Part shown: piece by piece, positions 21,401 to 27,712 of the stretch
Position numbering within the stretch: position 1 is the stretch's first letter
How the letters are laid out: each line of letters begins with the position of its first letter
Assembly: GCF_000764305.2 (NCBI RefSeq)
Contig: NW_025939587.1
Coordinates: 124,001 to 188,000, forward strand
DNA length: 64,000 bases
Reading direction: 5' to 3'
DNA from: Hyalella azteca
Taxonomy: Eukaryota; Arthropoda; Malacostraca; Amphipoda; Hyalellidae
Notes under the pieces: model-generated
Seen by the model: the letters and a program-made list of their open reading frames with translations, nothing else
Database searches by the model: none
What the model was told of the DNA's origin: nothing
Program-made: the position numbers and the translations under genes

Positions 21401-21728
21401 TAAACATTTGGCCACTAAACTAACTAACTAACTTGCATGGCAGTGGAGGTTCTATTCTAATTCGTGAGCTTCGAATAAATGACGAAGACATCTCCTCCTA
21501 AAATATGATATTGGTTACCATGATTATTTTTTCAATGGTCAATTTTCCTCTCTCAGGTACCTGAATTACTTTGCGTGCAAGAACAGCCCTACTGAGCACA
21601 TCCTGGACCTGTGGGAGGCACGGCACCGGCAGGCGTCCGCAGTCACGGATCTGTTGAACGTCCTGCGCGTCATGGGCCGTCCTGACGCGGCCCACGTCCT
21701 CGAGACGCACACCGGGCCTTGGATATGA
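3386..21728 (+). CDS. unc5: Netrin receptor UNC5, 16 exons, 5' end missing
   Basis: A single-pass receptor for netrin in the UNC5 family, which mediates axon repulsion and dependence-receptor death signalling at the plasma membrane. Coding exons: 3386-3498, 6060-6315, 8709-8868, 9226-9350, 9669-9839, 10861-11025, 11378-11413, 12020-12169, 13140-13607, 13809-14068, 14857-15084, 15556-15727, 16980-17125, 18780-19026, 19855-20014, 21557-21728. They total 3029 nt, and all junctions agree in phase. The order is Ig1, Ig2, two TSP1 repeats, membrane helix, long cytoplasmic linker, ZU5, UPA, death domain, the full UNC5 architecture. The 1008 residues seen plus a missing leader exon match the family's usual 900-1100. 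Exons are clearly richer in G+C at third positions than the AT-rich introns. One intron uses a GC donor. Identity is secure; transcript structure is inferred from sequence only. Confidence 0.95.
4810..5097 (-). other. GC-rich open frame on the minus strand inside unc5 intron 1
   Basis: A minus-strand frame open for about 95 codons. Its first third (about 4990-5095) is GC-rich with G or C at most third positions, reading HLDLPRRRCHSDSSNAAKY and onward. The 3' half is AT-rich and looks non-coding. No family is recognised. It could be a nested gene exon, a conserved regulatory element (TAATTA-type motifs flank it at about 5095-5115), or chance. Confidence 0.2.
6060..6315 (+). CDS. unc5: unc5 exon 2: body of Ig1
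   Basis: The acceptor is gttcaatag at 6059, phase 0. The joined reading gives VSGS then EHRC, followed by VRFKCNG and EEYFGHDGYSCYCNAW, ending in SVSIA with a gtaagt donor in phase 1. All four cysteines of the UNC5 Ig1 domain are present (HRC, FKC, YSC, YC). RFKCNG and VEEYFG are the family's most recognisable Ig1 strings. A tempting alternative acceptor at 6098 would delete the first cysteine and break phase. Confidence 0.9.
6316..8708 (+). other. unc5 intron 2; no exon supported
   Basis: This 2.4-kb intron holds two open frames (6699-6893 and 8167-8505) with no recognisable domain. The first ends near a possible donor (ggaag then gtaaaa at about 6889) but has no matching acceptor or phase. 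A perfect hairpin lies at 7876-7917. Otherwise it is AT-rich. Confidence 0.6.
7876..7917. repeat. Perfect 18-bp inverted repeat with 6-base loop
   Basis: Arms 7876-7893 and 7900-7917 are exact reverse complements (GTACGTTAAAGTCACCCC) separated by TTTCAT. Read on the plus strand, this would fold into a stable hairpin in the unc5 transcript. It could be a snap-back remnant of a mobile element or a small structured element. No longer precursor-like stem is seen around it. Confidence 0.9.
8709..8868 (+). CDS. unc5: unc5 exon 3: first half of Ig2, GC donor
   Basis: The acceptor is gcttgacag at 8708. The split codon with exon 2 gives Tyr, so the exon opens YLRRHF, the family's Ig2 start. It continues through VEMRCLPPEG (first Ig cysteine) and STLWLKND (core tryptophan) to ESNY plus two bases. 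The 5' splice site is AG followed by GCAAGT, a textbook GC-AG donor. The nearest GT, four bases on, would shift the frame of exon 4, so the GC site is required. Confidence 0.9.
8838..8936 (+). repeat. 44-bp tandem duplication across the exon 3 donor
   Basis: Positions 8838-8881 (exon end plus GC splice site) recur at 8893-8936, 55 bp downstream, with two differences. In the second copy the splice dinucleotide is AC instead of GC (acagACAAGT), so the copy cannot act as a normal donor. Confidence 0.92.
9226..9350 (+). CDS. unc5: unc5 exon 4: second half of Ig2
   Basis: The acceptor is gaatcag at 9225. The exon completes an Arg codon and reads VSSEGSLLLLSAGPDDVG, then NYSCVAENVAAKR (second Ig2 cysteine in the usual D.G.Y.C motif), ending FLKVY with a gtgagt donor in phase 1. 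The following intron, 9351-9668, is short and AT-rich. Confidence 0.92.
9669..9839 (+). CDS. unc5: unc5 exon 5: first TSP1 repeat
   Basis: The acceptor is cccttcag at 9668. A complete TSP1 repeat is encoded: DGTWTQWSAWSPCSAECG, then HQKRTRTC and the closing cysteines through VPCPG. The WxxWxxW and CSxxCG motifs are intact. The donor is gtgagt. Phase 1 at both ends makes it a symmetric, skippable module. The AT-rich intron after it, 9840-10860, holds the source of the duplication described at 12411. Confidence 0.93.
10547..10996 (+). repeat. Source copy of a 450-bp duplication containing exon 6
   Basis: The block begins near agaatattggtcgata and runs through the intron 5 acceptor and most of exon 6 to gacacggtcac. 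A copy with scattered substitutions lies at 12411-12864. The copy stops before the last 29 coding bases of exon 6 and its donor, so direction from 10.5 kb to 12.4 kb is inferred. Confidence 0.9.
10861..11025 (+). CDS. unc5: unc5 exon 6: second TSP1 repeat
   Basis: The acceptor is ttttatttag at 10860. Reads AVDGAWSAWGEWSTCGPDC, then TQRSSRACDAPAP, FGGRVC and NCTGGMCM. The motif order fits the second UNC5 TSP1 (WSxWGxWSxC). The donor is gtgagt, phase 1 at both ends. The following intron, 11026-11377, has no other feature. Confidence 0.93.
   Translation: MWTAHGRRGASGPRVVPTAPSAAPARVTPPPPSLGDACAWGTTRSRATALAACA
11378..11413 (+). CDS. unc5: unc5 exon 7: 36-nt microexon before the membrane
   Basis: Acceptor cacttgcag at 11377 and donor gtaggt at 11414 enclose 36 nt coding for KPNMYGEGFTKK. 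It joins the last TSP1 to the membrane exon. It is phase 1-1, so it can be skipped without a frame change and is a good candidate for regulated inclusion. Acceptor quality and frame continuity support it. The sequence itself is not conserved enough to recognise. Confidence 0.75.
11911..12019 (+). repeat. 36-37-bp tandem repeat forming three acceptors of exon 8
   Basis: Units 11911-11947, 11948-11983 and 11984-12019 each begin tttttcatt and each end in ATAG. The last AG is the inferred exon 8 acceptor. The two upstream units are the same 3' splice site copied in tandem. The last two units are 36 bp, a multiple of three. Confidence 0.9.
12020..12169 (+). CDS. unc5: unc5 exon 8: transmembrane segment
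   Basis: Reads ARDEAVRQDIS, then a hydrophobic run of about 21 residues from LIVV to FFFVL, followed by the stop-transfer RKYTSKSR and NGVLYEAAVSG. This matches the UNC5 single-pass helix and basic juxtamembrane segment. The donor is gtcagt, phase 1. The 970-bp intron after it, 12170-13139, contains the duplicated TSP1 exon. Confidence 0.92.
12411..12864 (+). repeat. Copied block with TSP1 acceptor and most of exon 6
   Basis: Near-identical to 10547-10996, including the acceptor (ttttatatag) and the TSP1 coding start, but broken off inside the exon after gacacggtcac. See the pseudo-exon entry. Confidence 0.92.
12729..12892 (+). pseudogene. Truncated duplicate of TSP1 exon 6 (pseudo-exon)
   Basis: After an intact acceptor (tttatatag at 12728) the copy reads VDGAWSAWGEWSTCGPDC and on through RVCVGDDTV without a frameshift. 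It then runs into unrelated sequence, reads SSVNGLFF and stops at TGA 12890-12892. The final cysteines and the donor are lost. It lies downstream of the membrane exon, where a TSP1 repeat makes no topological sense. AATAAA hexamers follow at about 12957-12963 and 13014-13032, so use as an alternative last exon is conceivable. Entry phase matches every upstream phase-1 donor. Confidence 0.85.
13140..13607 (+). CDS. unc5: unc5 exon 9: cytoplasmic juxtamembrane linker
   Basis: The longest exon, 468 nt. The acceptor is ccgtaacag and the donor gtaaat, phase 1-1. It opens DYPLPFYAGGTAEKKSY and continues with a Ser/Pro-rich, probably disordered segment containing EHLYDLP and PSPTEGLHLLP. Family members carry a variable linker here, which in vertebrates includes a caspase site. 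I cannot place such a site with confidence. Confidence 0.88.
13809..14068 (+). CDS. unc5: unc5 exon 10: first part of the ZU5 domain
   Basis: The acceptor is ctacctcag at 13808. After a Gly/Ser-rich lead the ZU5 core appears: GDAGGRLVVPEYGVSLTVPE, then GAIPQDTSYKLFIGV. These are the family's GG.L..P..GV.L.VP and IP.GT motifs. The donor is gtgagt, phase 0. The 5' part (about 30 residues) is lineage-specific linker. Confidence 0.92.
14541..14880 (+). repeat. About nine 33-36-bp repeats built from the exon 11 acceptor
   Basis: The unit, about TTGACAGACACTGCTGAG followed by TCCCGTCTTGTCTTTC, recurs with substitutions up to the true exon. The last unit is the exon boundary itself: TTAACAG then ACGCTGCTGAGTCCAGTC, coding TLLSPV. 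Most units keep an AG at the equivalent place and a pyrimidine-rich tail, so each resembles a 3' splice site. Confidence 0.9.
14857..15084 (+). CDS. unc5: unc5 exon 11: remainder of ZU5
   Basis: The acceptor is ttatttaacag at 14856. Reads TLLSPVICCGPSSVKLLKPV and then ILSFEHSS, matching the ZU5 string LSPVV.CGP....L.KPV. It ends VYTQLDGQQ with a gtggga donor, phase 0. The exon begins inside a minisatellite (14541-14880), so the first six codons are also the repeat consensus. Confidence 0.92.
15556..15727 (+). CDS. unc5: unc5 exon 12: start of the UPA domain
   Basis: The acceptor is gtatcag at 15555. Reads AYLMTERLQQFVLLGESAG, then ALRVVAAAPP and VTLHVTPDTAAHLK. This matches the UPA opening (C..MTE.L..F.L.GE) that packs against ZU5 in the closed receptor. 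The donor is gtgaga, phase 1. The exon end is the first unit of a tandem array. Confidence 0.93.
15702..16005 (+). repeat. Tandem array of the exon 12 end plus its donor
   Basis: The exon end gcccgatactgcggcgcacc, followed by ttaaga and gtgagacgtag, is repeated at 15753, 15798 and 15843 (periods 51, 45, 45). Shorter, diverged units follow to about 16005. Each full unit keeps the AAGA/GTGAGA donor. Read through in frame, the first intronic codons are SET then a TAG stop. Confidence 0.92.
16006..16979 (+). other. Remainder of unc5 intron 12
   Basis: Diverged gagtgagac-like units continue to about 16560, so the minisatellite may once have been longer. A segment at about 16052 (gcgagacaaaatgatcgact) resembles one at about 35053. 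No exon is seen. A long open frame on the minus strand at 16598-16837 has no recognisable domain. Confidence 0.5.
16980..17125 (+). CDS. unc5: unc5 exon 13: middle of the UPA domain
   Basis: The acceptor is tttgtcag at 16979. The split Ser codon joins HLK to ITALERSRGASLLDKPKRF, then YLHDNGADLVLSL and GWKLAQDQTNQ. This fits the UPA strand pattern with LE...G..L...K.F......LRLSL. The donor is gtgagt, phase 0. Without splicing, the frame stays open into the following minisatellite as far as the stop at 17618-17620. Confidence 0.9.
17172..17577 (+). repeat. 29-bp minisatellite, 14 copies
   Basis: The unit cagcacctcgatctcttgtc followed by atgtccttg is repeated 14 times with very few changes (starts at 17172, 17201, 17230 and so on to 17549). 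The low divergence implies recent or ongoing expansion. Because 29 is not a multiple of three and the unit lacks stops in all phases, all three plus-strand frames are open across it. The frames are therefore not evidence of a gene. Confidence 0.97.
17688..18443 (+). mobile_element. Tc1/mariner-type element with 180-bp inverted arms
   Basis: Terminal sequence CAGGGTGGGG at 17688 pairs with CCCCACCCTG ending at 18443. The arms 17688-17867 and 18263-18443 are close reverse complements over about 180 bp. A TA dinucleotide borders the left end. On the right, TA is two bases further out, so the target duplication is imperfect. The interior encodes a transposase fragment. The left arm contains, in antisense, the same C-terminal transposase codons as the right arm. 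The 5' end is thus an inverted copy of the 3' end. It sits in unc5 intron 13 and is inactive. Confidence 0.88.
17868..18328 (+). pseudogene. Broken mariner-family transposase fragment
   Basis: From about 17868 the frame reads VTVTVNSDRYAAMLRNFL, MWFQQDGATAHTAR and WPARSPDLSICDFFLW. These are the second and third catalytic aspartate motifs of Tc1/mariner transposases. I count 41 residues between the two aspartates, as in the DD41D group. The N-terminal helix-turn-helix half and first aspartate are absent. After EVMAIP the frame shifts. The C-terminus NFLERLQQCVATNGHHL, ending IVIKT and a stop, lies in another frame inside the right arm. Confidence 0.88.
18780..19026 (+). CDS. unc5: unc5 exon 14: end of the UPA domain
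   Basis: The acceptor is ctcgttcag at 18779. Reads VISFERLWCGGDEGLPW, then TTFLLERL, SCTLSCRVYAQQ and INTDFPYAP. This matches the UPA end, with its I.F..IW.G and C.L.C.VW..Q motifs. The donor is gtgaga, phase 1. It follows the transposon-bearing intron 17126-18779. Confidence 0.9.
19430..19735 (+). mobile_element. Dispersed repeat related to 61.1 and 61.4 kb
   Basis: The segment around ataatatgcgtttaaaaatt, and its 3' part (gatcgattggacaggtagaa, gattataagatttgtagca, then cagacaaa), recurs at about 61075-61330, with the 3' part again at about 61370-61535. The common 3' end followed by cagacaaac-type tails resembles the ends of RTE-type non-LTR elements or their SINEs in arthropods. That class assignment is a guess. 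Confidence 0.65.
19855..20014 (+). CDS. unc5: unc5 exon 15: first half of the death domain
   Basis: The acceptor is tgtccccgcag at 19854. Reads VSSSAGSSLVALS and LPARVRRELCRCLDPPN, then ARGNDWRMLAARLNVDR. NARGNDWR.LA..L..DR is the hallmark of UNC5 death domains, which recruit DAPK-type and other death-domain partners. The donor is gtgtga, phase 2. The exon end is copied four times in the following intron. Confidence 0.94.
20129..20566 (+). repeat. Four intronic copies of the exon 15 end and donor
   Basis: The exon end atgctcgccgcgcgcctcaa followed by tgtcgacag (19986-20014) recurs at 20129-20157, 20248-20274, 20357-20385 and 20538-20566. The units, including AT-rich intron sequence, are about 110-180 bp apart. 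The first three copies keep a GT donor (gtgcga). The fourth has aa instead of gt. Confidence 0.92.
20947..21445 (+). mobile_element. Short retroposon insertion with 15-bp target duplication
   Basis: A 469-bp insert (20962-21430) is bounded by perfect direct repeats ACTTGCATGGCAGTG at 20947-20961 and 21431-21445. The insert opens tcccctcagggggg, has no long ORF, and ends in an acta/ctaa microsatellite tail. A variable-length target duplication plus a simple-repeat tail is the signature of LINE-mobilised insertion. It is either a SINE or a 5'-truncated non-LTR element. The GC-rich stretch just upstream (about 20765-20890) may be an older element. Confidence 0.85.
21557..21728 (+). CDS. unc5: unc5 exon 16: end of the death domain and stop
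   Basis: The acceptor is tcctctctcag at 21556. The split Arg codon joins to YLNYFACKNSPTEHILDLWE, then ARHRQASAVTDLLNVLRVMG and GRPDAAHVLE, ending THTGPWI and TGA at 21726-21728. YLNYFA.K.SPT..ILDLWEAR is nearly invariant in UNC5 proteins. The terminal TGGATATGA is echoed 45 bp later (21763-21771), a small duplication over the stop codon. Confidence 0.95.
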
Positions 21729-22898
21729 AAAAGGCCAAAAATTGCCAAATAGGGCCAACCCTGGATATGAACTTATGTTCAAATTTTTTACGTTCTTCAA
21801 ATTACGACAAGTTACTTCAAGTTGGAACAAGTCCTTCCGGTATGAAACTTCCCCATATTTATTTCGTGCATTCCTTTAGTCATAGAAGACTCGGTTCAGA
21901 AATATCTATTCAAATTTTTTTCCATGAAAATTACGATATTCATGTTGTGCGCACTGATATGCAGAGTAGCAAGGAGGTTTGTAAGATTAAACACAATTTC
22001 CGGACGTTTAGATGGAGCTCTGCATTAATGGTGTTTATTAGATATAAATGCTAACTGAAGGAACATTTTAGCGATGAAGTTGTTGTTATGGAAACTGTTC
22101 GACGTTATCCGTCCAGTGTTCGATGTAAGTGTTCGGTGTCTGGAATATGTGATGCGTTATATGGTTGTGGGAGCCGCGTTATGTATGTATCCCTGAGCGT
22201 GCCATTTCTTTGCACATCCATTAAAGTGGTTACACTGAAAATCATAAGTACAACAGCAAGCAGACTTTGACGAACACGATGCAAATTTCATTCATATCCT
22301 GGCATTTATTAAATAATTCATTAACTTTTGCCGATTTTTCTTCGTCTGTGAGCGAATTTTTTTAAGCGTGCCAGCTATGCAAAACGATCAATACAAATGA
22401 ATCAATTTTTTATATGCTCCTAAGCAATACATGAAGTCTAAGTTTAGTATTTGTAAATTTGTTAGGTGGAAATCGAGATCTAGACAAAACAAATTAATAT
22501 AATACTTGAAGTTACCTAGTTTGTAAATAATTGAACATTTTTCTTTAAAATTAAATGTATTAATTGTTCTACTTCCAGGTTAGGGAACAGTATATTCGTT
22601 CGCTTGAATTGAAATTTTCACATAGAAATCCATGTTTGGTTAATGTGAATTAATGTTGAATGCTCTATTAAATGCTGATTATCATTAAATCATGTATTTT
22701 GTCGTCTGAATTTTCTGGTGATTTTCATCGTACTATAATTTGAATGTCATTAGAATTCGGAATGTAAAATATTTATTAATTGCCATGACTACTCGTGTCG
22801 CCCACTCGATTTTTCGGATTTTAATATTTCTCAGGAGCCTATTTATTTCAATTACCACAACATTTATGATAAAACAGGTTAAATAAGAAATTTGAGAG

Positions 22899-22904
22899 AA
22901 TAAA
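22899..22904 (+). terminator. Candidate poly(A) signal AATAAA for unc5
   Basis: AATAAA 1.17 kb after the stop. In AT-rich DNA this hexamer arises often by chance. Confidence 0.25.
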
Positions 22905-23164
22905 ATTGCTTACAAAGAAAATTACACCAGCAAAACCAGAGTATCCAAAGTTTAGTCGTATGTCCAACATATGGAATAACAAAAATTTTGGTAAACAGCA
23001 AGTTAATCCGCACGTGAATTGCTAAAGCGTGTGATTAATTAATTGTTGGAAAGACCTAATTTCTAATTAACTCATCTACTTTGTGCAATAACAAATCTTG
23101 TCCTGGCGACAAATCCTGTACATTTTTATAAACTATTGGAAGCTATAGGAATTACTTGTTTTAG

Positions 23165-23320
23165 CACATTTTCTCATTTATGAAAAAAATGCACTATTGT
23201 GCTCGTCATGTCCGTCTGTCTGTCCGTCTGCGAGTCAGTCCGTGACCTCAAGTTTTCGTCGACGAGAAAATGCGCTCTCTGTCACTCACTGCAGTGAGTA
23301 CTGAGTTATATTTTTTATAA
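23165..23320 (+). mobile_element. MITE-like dispersed repeat, copy 1
   Basis: About 155 bp that recurs at 41229-41389. Both copies start cattttctcatttatgaaaa, run through a CTGTCCGT-rich core and a gtcgacgagaaaatgc motif (inverse of the start), and finish gtcactcactgcagtgagta. The opposed cattttctc and gagaaaatg suggest internal inverted termini. No coding capacity. Confidence 0.8.
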
Positions 23321-23518
23321 TATATGCATGTTTTTGTTGAGTTAATGCGGTGGTCATCTGACGCGGTTGTATCTCATTCAGTTGTTCCGGTCCGTCATTT
23401 CTACCCTCAGATGGTCCGTGTTATATGTACAACATTGATTGTATATTGGTAGAAAGTAACTAAGGAATGAGAAGTCCTATTACTGTACATTATATGGTGC
23501 GTTTGTAAAGCGTTGTGT

Positions 23519-23524
23519 AATAAA
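23519..23524 (+). terminator. Candidate poly(A) signal AATAAA for unc5
   Basis: AATAAA 1.79 kb after the stop, with GT-rich sequence upstream (gtgcgtttgtaaagcgttgtg). Alternative to the hexamer at 22899. Confidence 0.25.
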
Positions 23525-25147
23525 ACAAACTTGAATATACATTCGTACAAAAAATTTTTTCTCTCTCTTCCTTTAAATTAATGGTAATCAGATTAACATG
23601 ACATCCAAAATAATAATACGTATCTCTTCATCTGCCTCATCACCTTAAAATATTATCCATAATAATACTGATTTCTTAAACTGCCTTATTAGATTAGAAT
23701 ATCATCTATAATAAGACGATAATCTATAATATCAATAATAACAAAAAATTTATCGTCGATTCTAACTGCTATTAATTAATTCATTATATCTTAGATTGAA
23801 AATGGTTGTGCCATAGATGATTTCCAATTAATTTTTCAGATATAGGTCACAAATAGAGCTGCCAATAAAGAATACCATGATCGCCCGTTAGTCGAGGAAA
23901 CAATTTTCAAGAGGAAATCCAATATACGTTTTCTGCCAGTCGAGGACATTAACTGTTGCATGCGTTACTTCACTTTGCTTCTCAGTTTACTTGGGATTTT
24001 TTCCTCTGTATACTAGGAAGGGCTAACGACTGTGGGAGTGTACGACGGCTCGTTGCCGTTAGCCCAGACGCGCGCGGCTCAGCGGTAATTGGCTGGACTG
24101 GGCAAACATCGCAAACGAGCGAACCTTATGTACAGTTGTGTGTACAAACTTCTGACCCATCGTACGTATTCAGTTGATTCCGAATCAATACCACCTATGA
24201 AATCGAATGCCATATAATATATTATCCAATAGCCACAAGCAATAAGTTTCCAAAAATAAAAAATTCCCGTAAAGTCTCTTAATTGTTTGCTGCATATGAT
24301 GACATGGCTATCATTGTATAACTGTTTATTCTTTCTGTGGCTGATGAGATGAGACAAAAAACACGATGACCCAGGCATTGTCTGATTACCTCGGGCCGTT
24401 ATACGCAAAAAAGCTTGGAGTTTCAACAGCTTTCCCCTTTACGCTACCGCCGTCTCTTTATTGGCAGTAAAATTCTTAGGGGATTTTGTGTTTGCTTCGA
24501 GTGTCCGAGGAGATTATGGCCCTTGCCTAAACAACGTCAACGGCGGGAATGAAATCTGAAGGAAGACTCGTCTCGCTGTACACCACAACTCGACACGCAT
24601 GACAACCGTACACGAAACTACGTGCTATTTGCATATTTATGGTTGGTATACCTAAGGTTTCTTACCAGGTCCGTCATTTCTTGGGAAAAAAATTAACGTG
24701 GCGAATATATAATGACTAAATTATCCGCCGTATTTGCATAGACAGTGAACGACAGAAATAATCGACGTCTGACGTGAGTGAGGTTCAAGCTGCTGCTGGA
24801 AAGCGTCTTATTACACTGGGGTACAATTTGAAACTCAATTTATGCTGAGCTAGATTTTTTAGCTGTTTTCTATAGAATTGGGCATGCTGATTTCACATCT
24901 GTTCTTGCTTTTCTTCTATTACGTTACGTTCGTTTTATAGGTGCCGATTTATTATTATAAATATATATGGCTGTTCTATCATTATCAGTCAATTGACAAG
25001 CATCAGTACTTCTGTCCGACAAACATATTTTGCCTATTTCAATGTGAAACTTGGTGGTCAAAATAAAGCATGGACATATAAAAAAGGGTGTAAACTGTGT
25101 GCTGATCAATGCTTTACGCATTGATCTAACCTTGTATTTGGTATCCC

Positions 25148-26613
25148 TATGATTTGACACACGTTTCAAGATCATTCAAATGATTATAACATTTGTATAG
25201 TAAAAACATCAGGATATAACAAACAAAACTTCAAAATAGAGTATCCCAATTTACTGTCGGCAATGCGGCCAGTGCCGCATTTTGTTAAAATCCCCATGCG
25301 AGTTTTCAATGAATTTTCCTCTTTGGAAAAAGGGAAATGAGGATCTATGGTGCGGATGAACGCGACTCCAACGAAGAAGATTTCGAAATTCAAGATGACT
25401 CAGTCCGTAAGGTTTCGATCAGAAAAAAAATGATTTGGTATAAGACTGGGGACTGTCCAAAAAAAAAGCTTCAAAGTTTGTAGCATCACGCGACTCGATG
25501 AGAAAAACGCTTGAAAAGAGTACCTAGGTATCATATTTTCGAATACGATTTAGGACAATTTTCAACTACATTCAAGGTGGAGGATTTGTATTTTTCCATT
25601 ATGTAAGTGGTTTAATAGAAGAATTGAGAATTTTAAACTATAACGTAATGGACACTGCAAATTTATTTGGTTCGGTTTCAATTGGGCATTAAGTTTGCGT
25701 GAAAAATATGACGACATAAAGACAGTTATTGATATTTCGTAATTCACATCACTAAAGGATAATTTGTATTGACCTTCAAATGGTCTGCTTCCTACTCGGT
25801 CGAAAACTTGACTACACAAAGTGCTTTTATGTAGCTGGGACAGCAGAGCTAATGCGCTAAACCTTTGTTTACTTATGATTTGGTTTACTTATGGTTTGAC
25901 ACAAGCTTCAAGATCATTCAAATGATTATGACATTTGTATAGTAAAAACATAAGGATATAACAGACAAAAATACTTCAAGATAGAGTATCCCAGTTTACT
26001 GTTGGCAATGCGGCCAGTGCCGCATTTAGTTAAAATCCCCATGCGAGTTTTCAATGAATTTCCATTCTTTGGAAGAAGGGGAATACGGATAAGGTGCGGA
26101 TGAAAGCGCCTCCAACGAAGAAGATTTCAAAATAGAAGATGACCACGAACGCGAGGTATTCGATCAGAAAAACGTAAATGATTTGGTACAAGACTTGGGA
26201 CTGCCCAAAGAAGCCTCAGAGTTCGTAGCATCACGACTAAATGAAAAAAACGCTTGAAAAGAGTGCCTAGGTGTCATATTTTTGAATACGATAAAGGGCA
26301 TTTTTGCAATAAATTCAGGGTGGACGATTTATATTTTGCCATTATGTAAGTGGTCTAATAGAACAATTGAGAATTTTACACTATAACGCAAGGGACACTG
26401 TAAATTTATTTGGTTAGGTTTCAACTGGGCATTCAGTTTGCGTGAAAAATATGACGACATAAAGAAAGTTATTGATATTTCGTAATTCACATCACTAAGG
26501 GATCATTTGTATTGACCTTCGAATGGTCTGCTACCTACTTGGTCGATAATTTAAATACACAAACTATCCTATCACTGCTTTTTGTGTAGCTGGGAGAGCA
26601 GAGCTAGTGCGCT
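25148..26613 (+). pseudogene. Tandem pair of a decayed mobile-type gene
   Basis: Two units of about 0.7 kb, 25148-25857 and 25889-26613, align along their whole length at an offset of about 741 bp. Pieces of one protein survive in shifting frames: AMRPVPH, then DLVQDLGLPKEASEFVASRL, CHYVSGLIEQLRI.HYN and SLREKYDDIKKVIDI. These recall a large uncharacterised protein family, common in arthropod and fish genomes and usually multicopy, with the strings DLVRDL.L.K..AE.L.SRL and HSV..KE.Y..IK. Frameshifts and stops abound in both copies. Family recall is from memory; dead status is directly visible. Confidence 0.7.
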
Positions 26614-27282
26614 CCCTAGCTGGGATGCTGTCGAATTGGCCGCCAAGAAGAGACCGGAGACCTGGTGATCCAAACATTGTACAACACCCCATTGTGAAAA
26701 TAACAATATATAATATAATAATTTATACAAATATTGTGTTCTTGTCCATCACCCAGAAAGAACATTATATTTCCACTTCTGCACAAAAAATTTGGGTTTC
26801 ATGAAGCAATTTGGCAAAGCTTTGTCAACGGATGAAGACTGTACATGAGTATTATATTACTTTTTTTACTCAGCCACCTTGCTAATTAGCCGGAAAATCT
26901 TGGAGCGTAGTAGTTATCCTATATTTAAAAAAAATTTTTTTGATTGATAAAATCTGCGGTTATCCTCAAATTCAGACGTCAAAAATTATTGAAAAACAAG
27001 CGTCAGATCTAACTCAACAAAAACTGATATCCCCAGTGTTATTCGTGTGTACATATGACTTTTCCAAAACTGAAAAATATATATTCATTATTTCAGAAGT
27101 CGTAGGAAATTTACTCCTTGTATATTTTGAAGTTTGTTTCTCCTCTCCTTTTTATCCTTTTCTTAAATGGATAAATTCCTTTTTATTGAAGAATTCGCTT
27201 TTTTTAACACAAGGGTTTATATTTTACTACCTTAGACTCGTTTTATTAGATTGTGTTTTAATTATAAAATAATCCTCTAAAG

Positions 27283-27381
27283 AGGCAAATGCCTGTCAAA
27301 GAATAAGCTAATTTATCGTAATCTATACTGCAAGCAGCGAAAACCCAGCTGAGATCCCTACACTGGATTAAATTTAAATTC
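27283..27381 (+). repeat. About 100-bp segment also found at 29832-29931
   Basis: The stretch ctaatttatcgtaatctata through ctgcaagcagc and ggattaaatttaaa appears twice with about ten differences. The first copy borders the ankyrin exon donor; the second has no exon beside it. Confidence 0.85.
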
Positions 27382-27390
27382 TGGATCTAC

Positions 27391-27494
27391 CTCATGATCA
27401 TTTGTCACTGCTGCAATGAGATGCAGCGGCGTAAATCCGAGGCAGGTGTCCGGAGGGTGGCACAGGCGGCTTCTACGGACCGCTACCTCAGCAA
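27391..27494 (-). CDS. Isolated ankyrin-repeat exon
   Basis: On the minus strand an acceptor (tctctacatcccag) is followed by 104 nt with entry phase 1 and a gtagat donor in phase 0. It reads AEVAVRRSRLCHPPDTC, then LGFTPLHLIAAVTNDHE. GFTPLHLIAAVTNDHE fits the ankyrin consensus G.TPLHLAA..GH.E. It must belong to a larger gene running leftwards, but no neighbouring ankyrin exon was found on either side. The protein cannot be named. It may be one exon of a long-intron gene or a stranded fragment. Confidence 0.6.
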
Positions 27495-27571
27495 CTGGGA
27501 TGTAGAGATAACAAGTTTTCAGGGGCCGTACTATTAAAATTCGCTCAAATTTTCAAACTTCAGCCTATAAG

Positions 27572-27712
27572 TACTCGTAACGGCCGAGTACATATGTAGG
27601 TGCCAGAAGTACACGTAACGTCCAAAGTATACGTAGCAGCCAAGGTATACGTAGCGGCCAGAGTAAACGTAGCGGCCTAAGTAGACATAGCGGCCTAAGT
27701 AGACATAGCGTC
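27572..27712 (+). repeat. 17-18-bp tandem repeat, about 8 copies
   Basis: The unit is roughly gtatacgtagcggccaaa, moderately diverged, just upstream (on the minus strand) of the ankyrin exon. Confidence 0.85.

Larger units (their letters stand above)
21729..27390. other. unc5 3' UTR and 3' flank
   Basis: AT-rich DNA after the unc5 stop. The first 1-2 kb presumably includes the 3' UTR. No coding exon is supported. GC-richer islands at about 24010-24140 and 24420-24640 have no coding signal and could be conserved regulatory DNA. The features listed separately are the poly(A) hexamers, a MITE-like repeat and a decayed tandem pseudogene. Confidence 0.6.
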
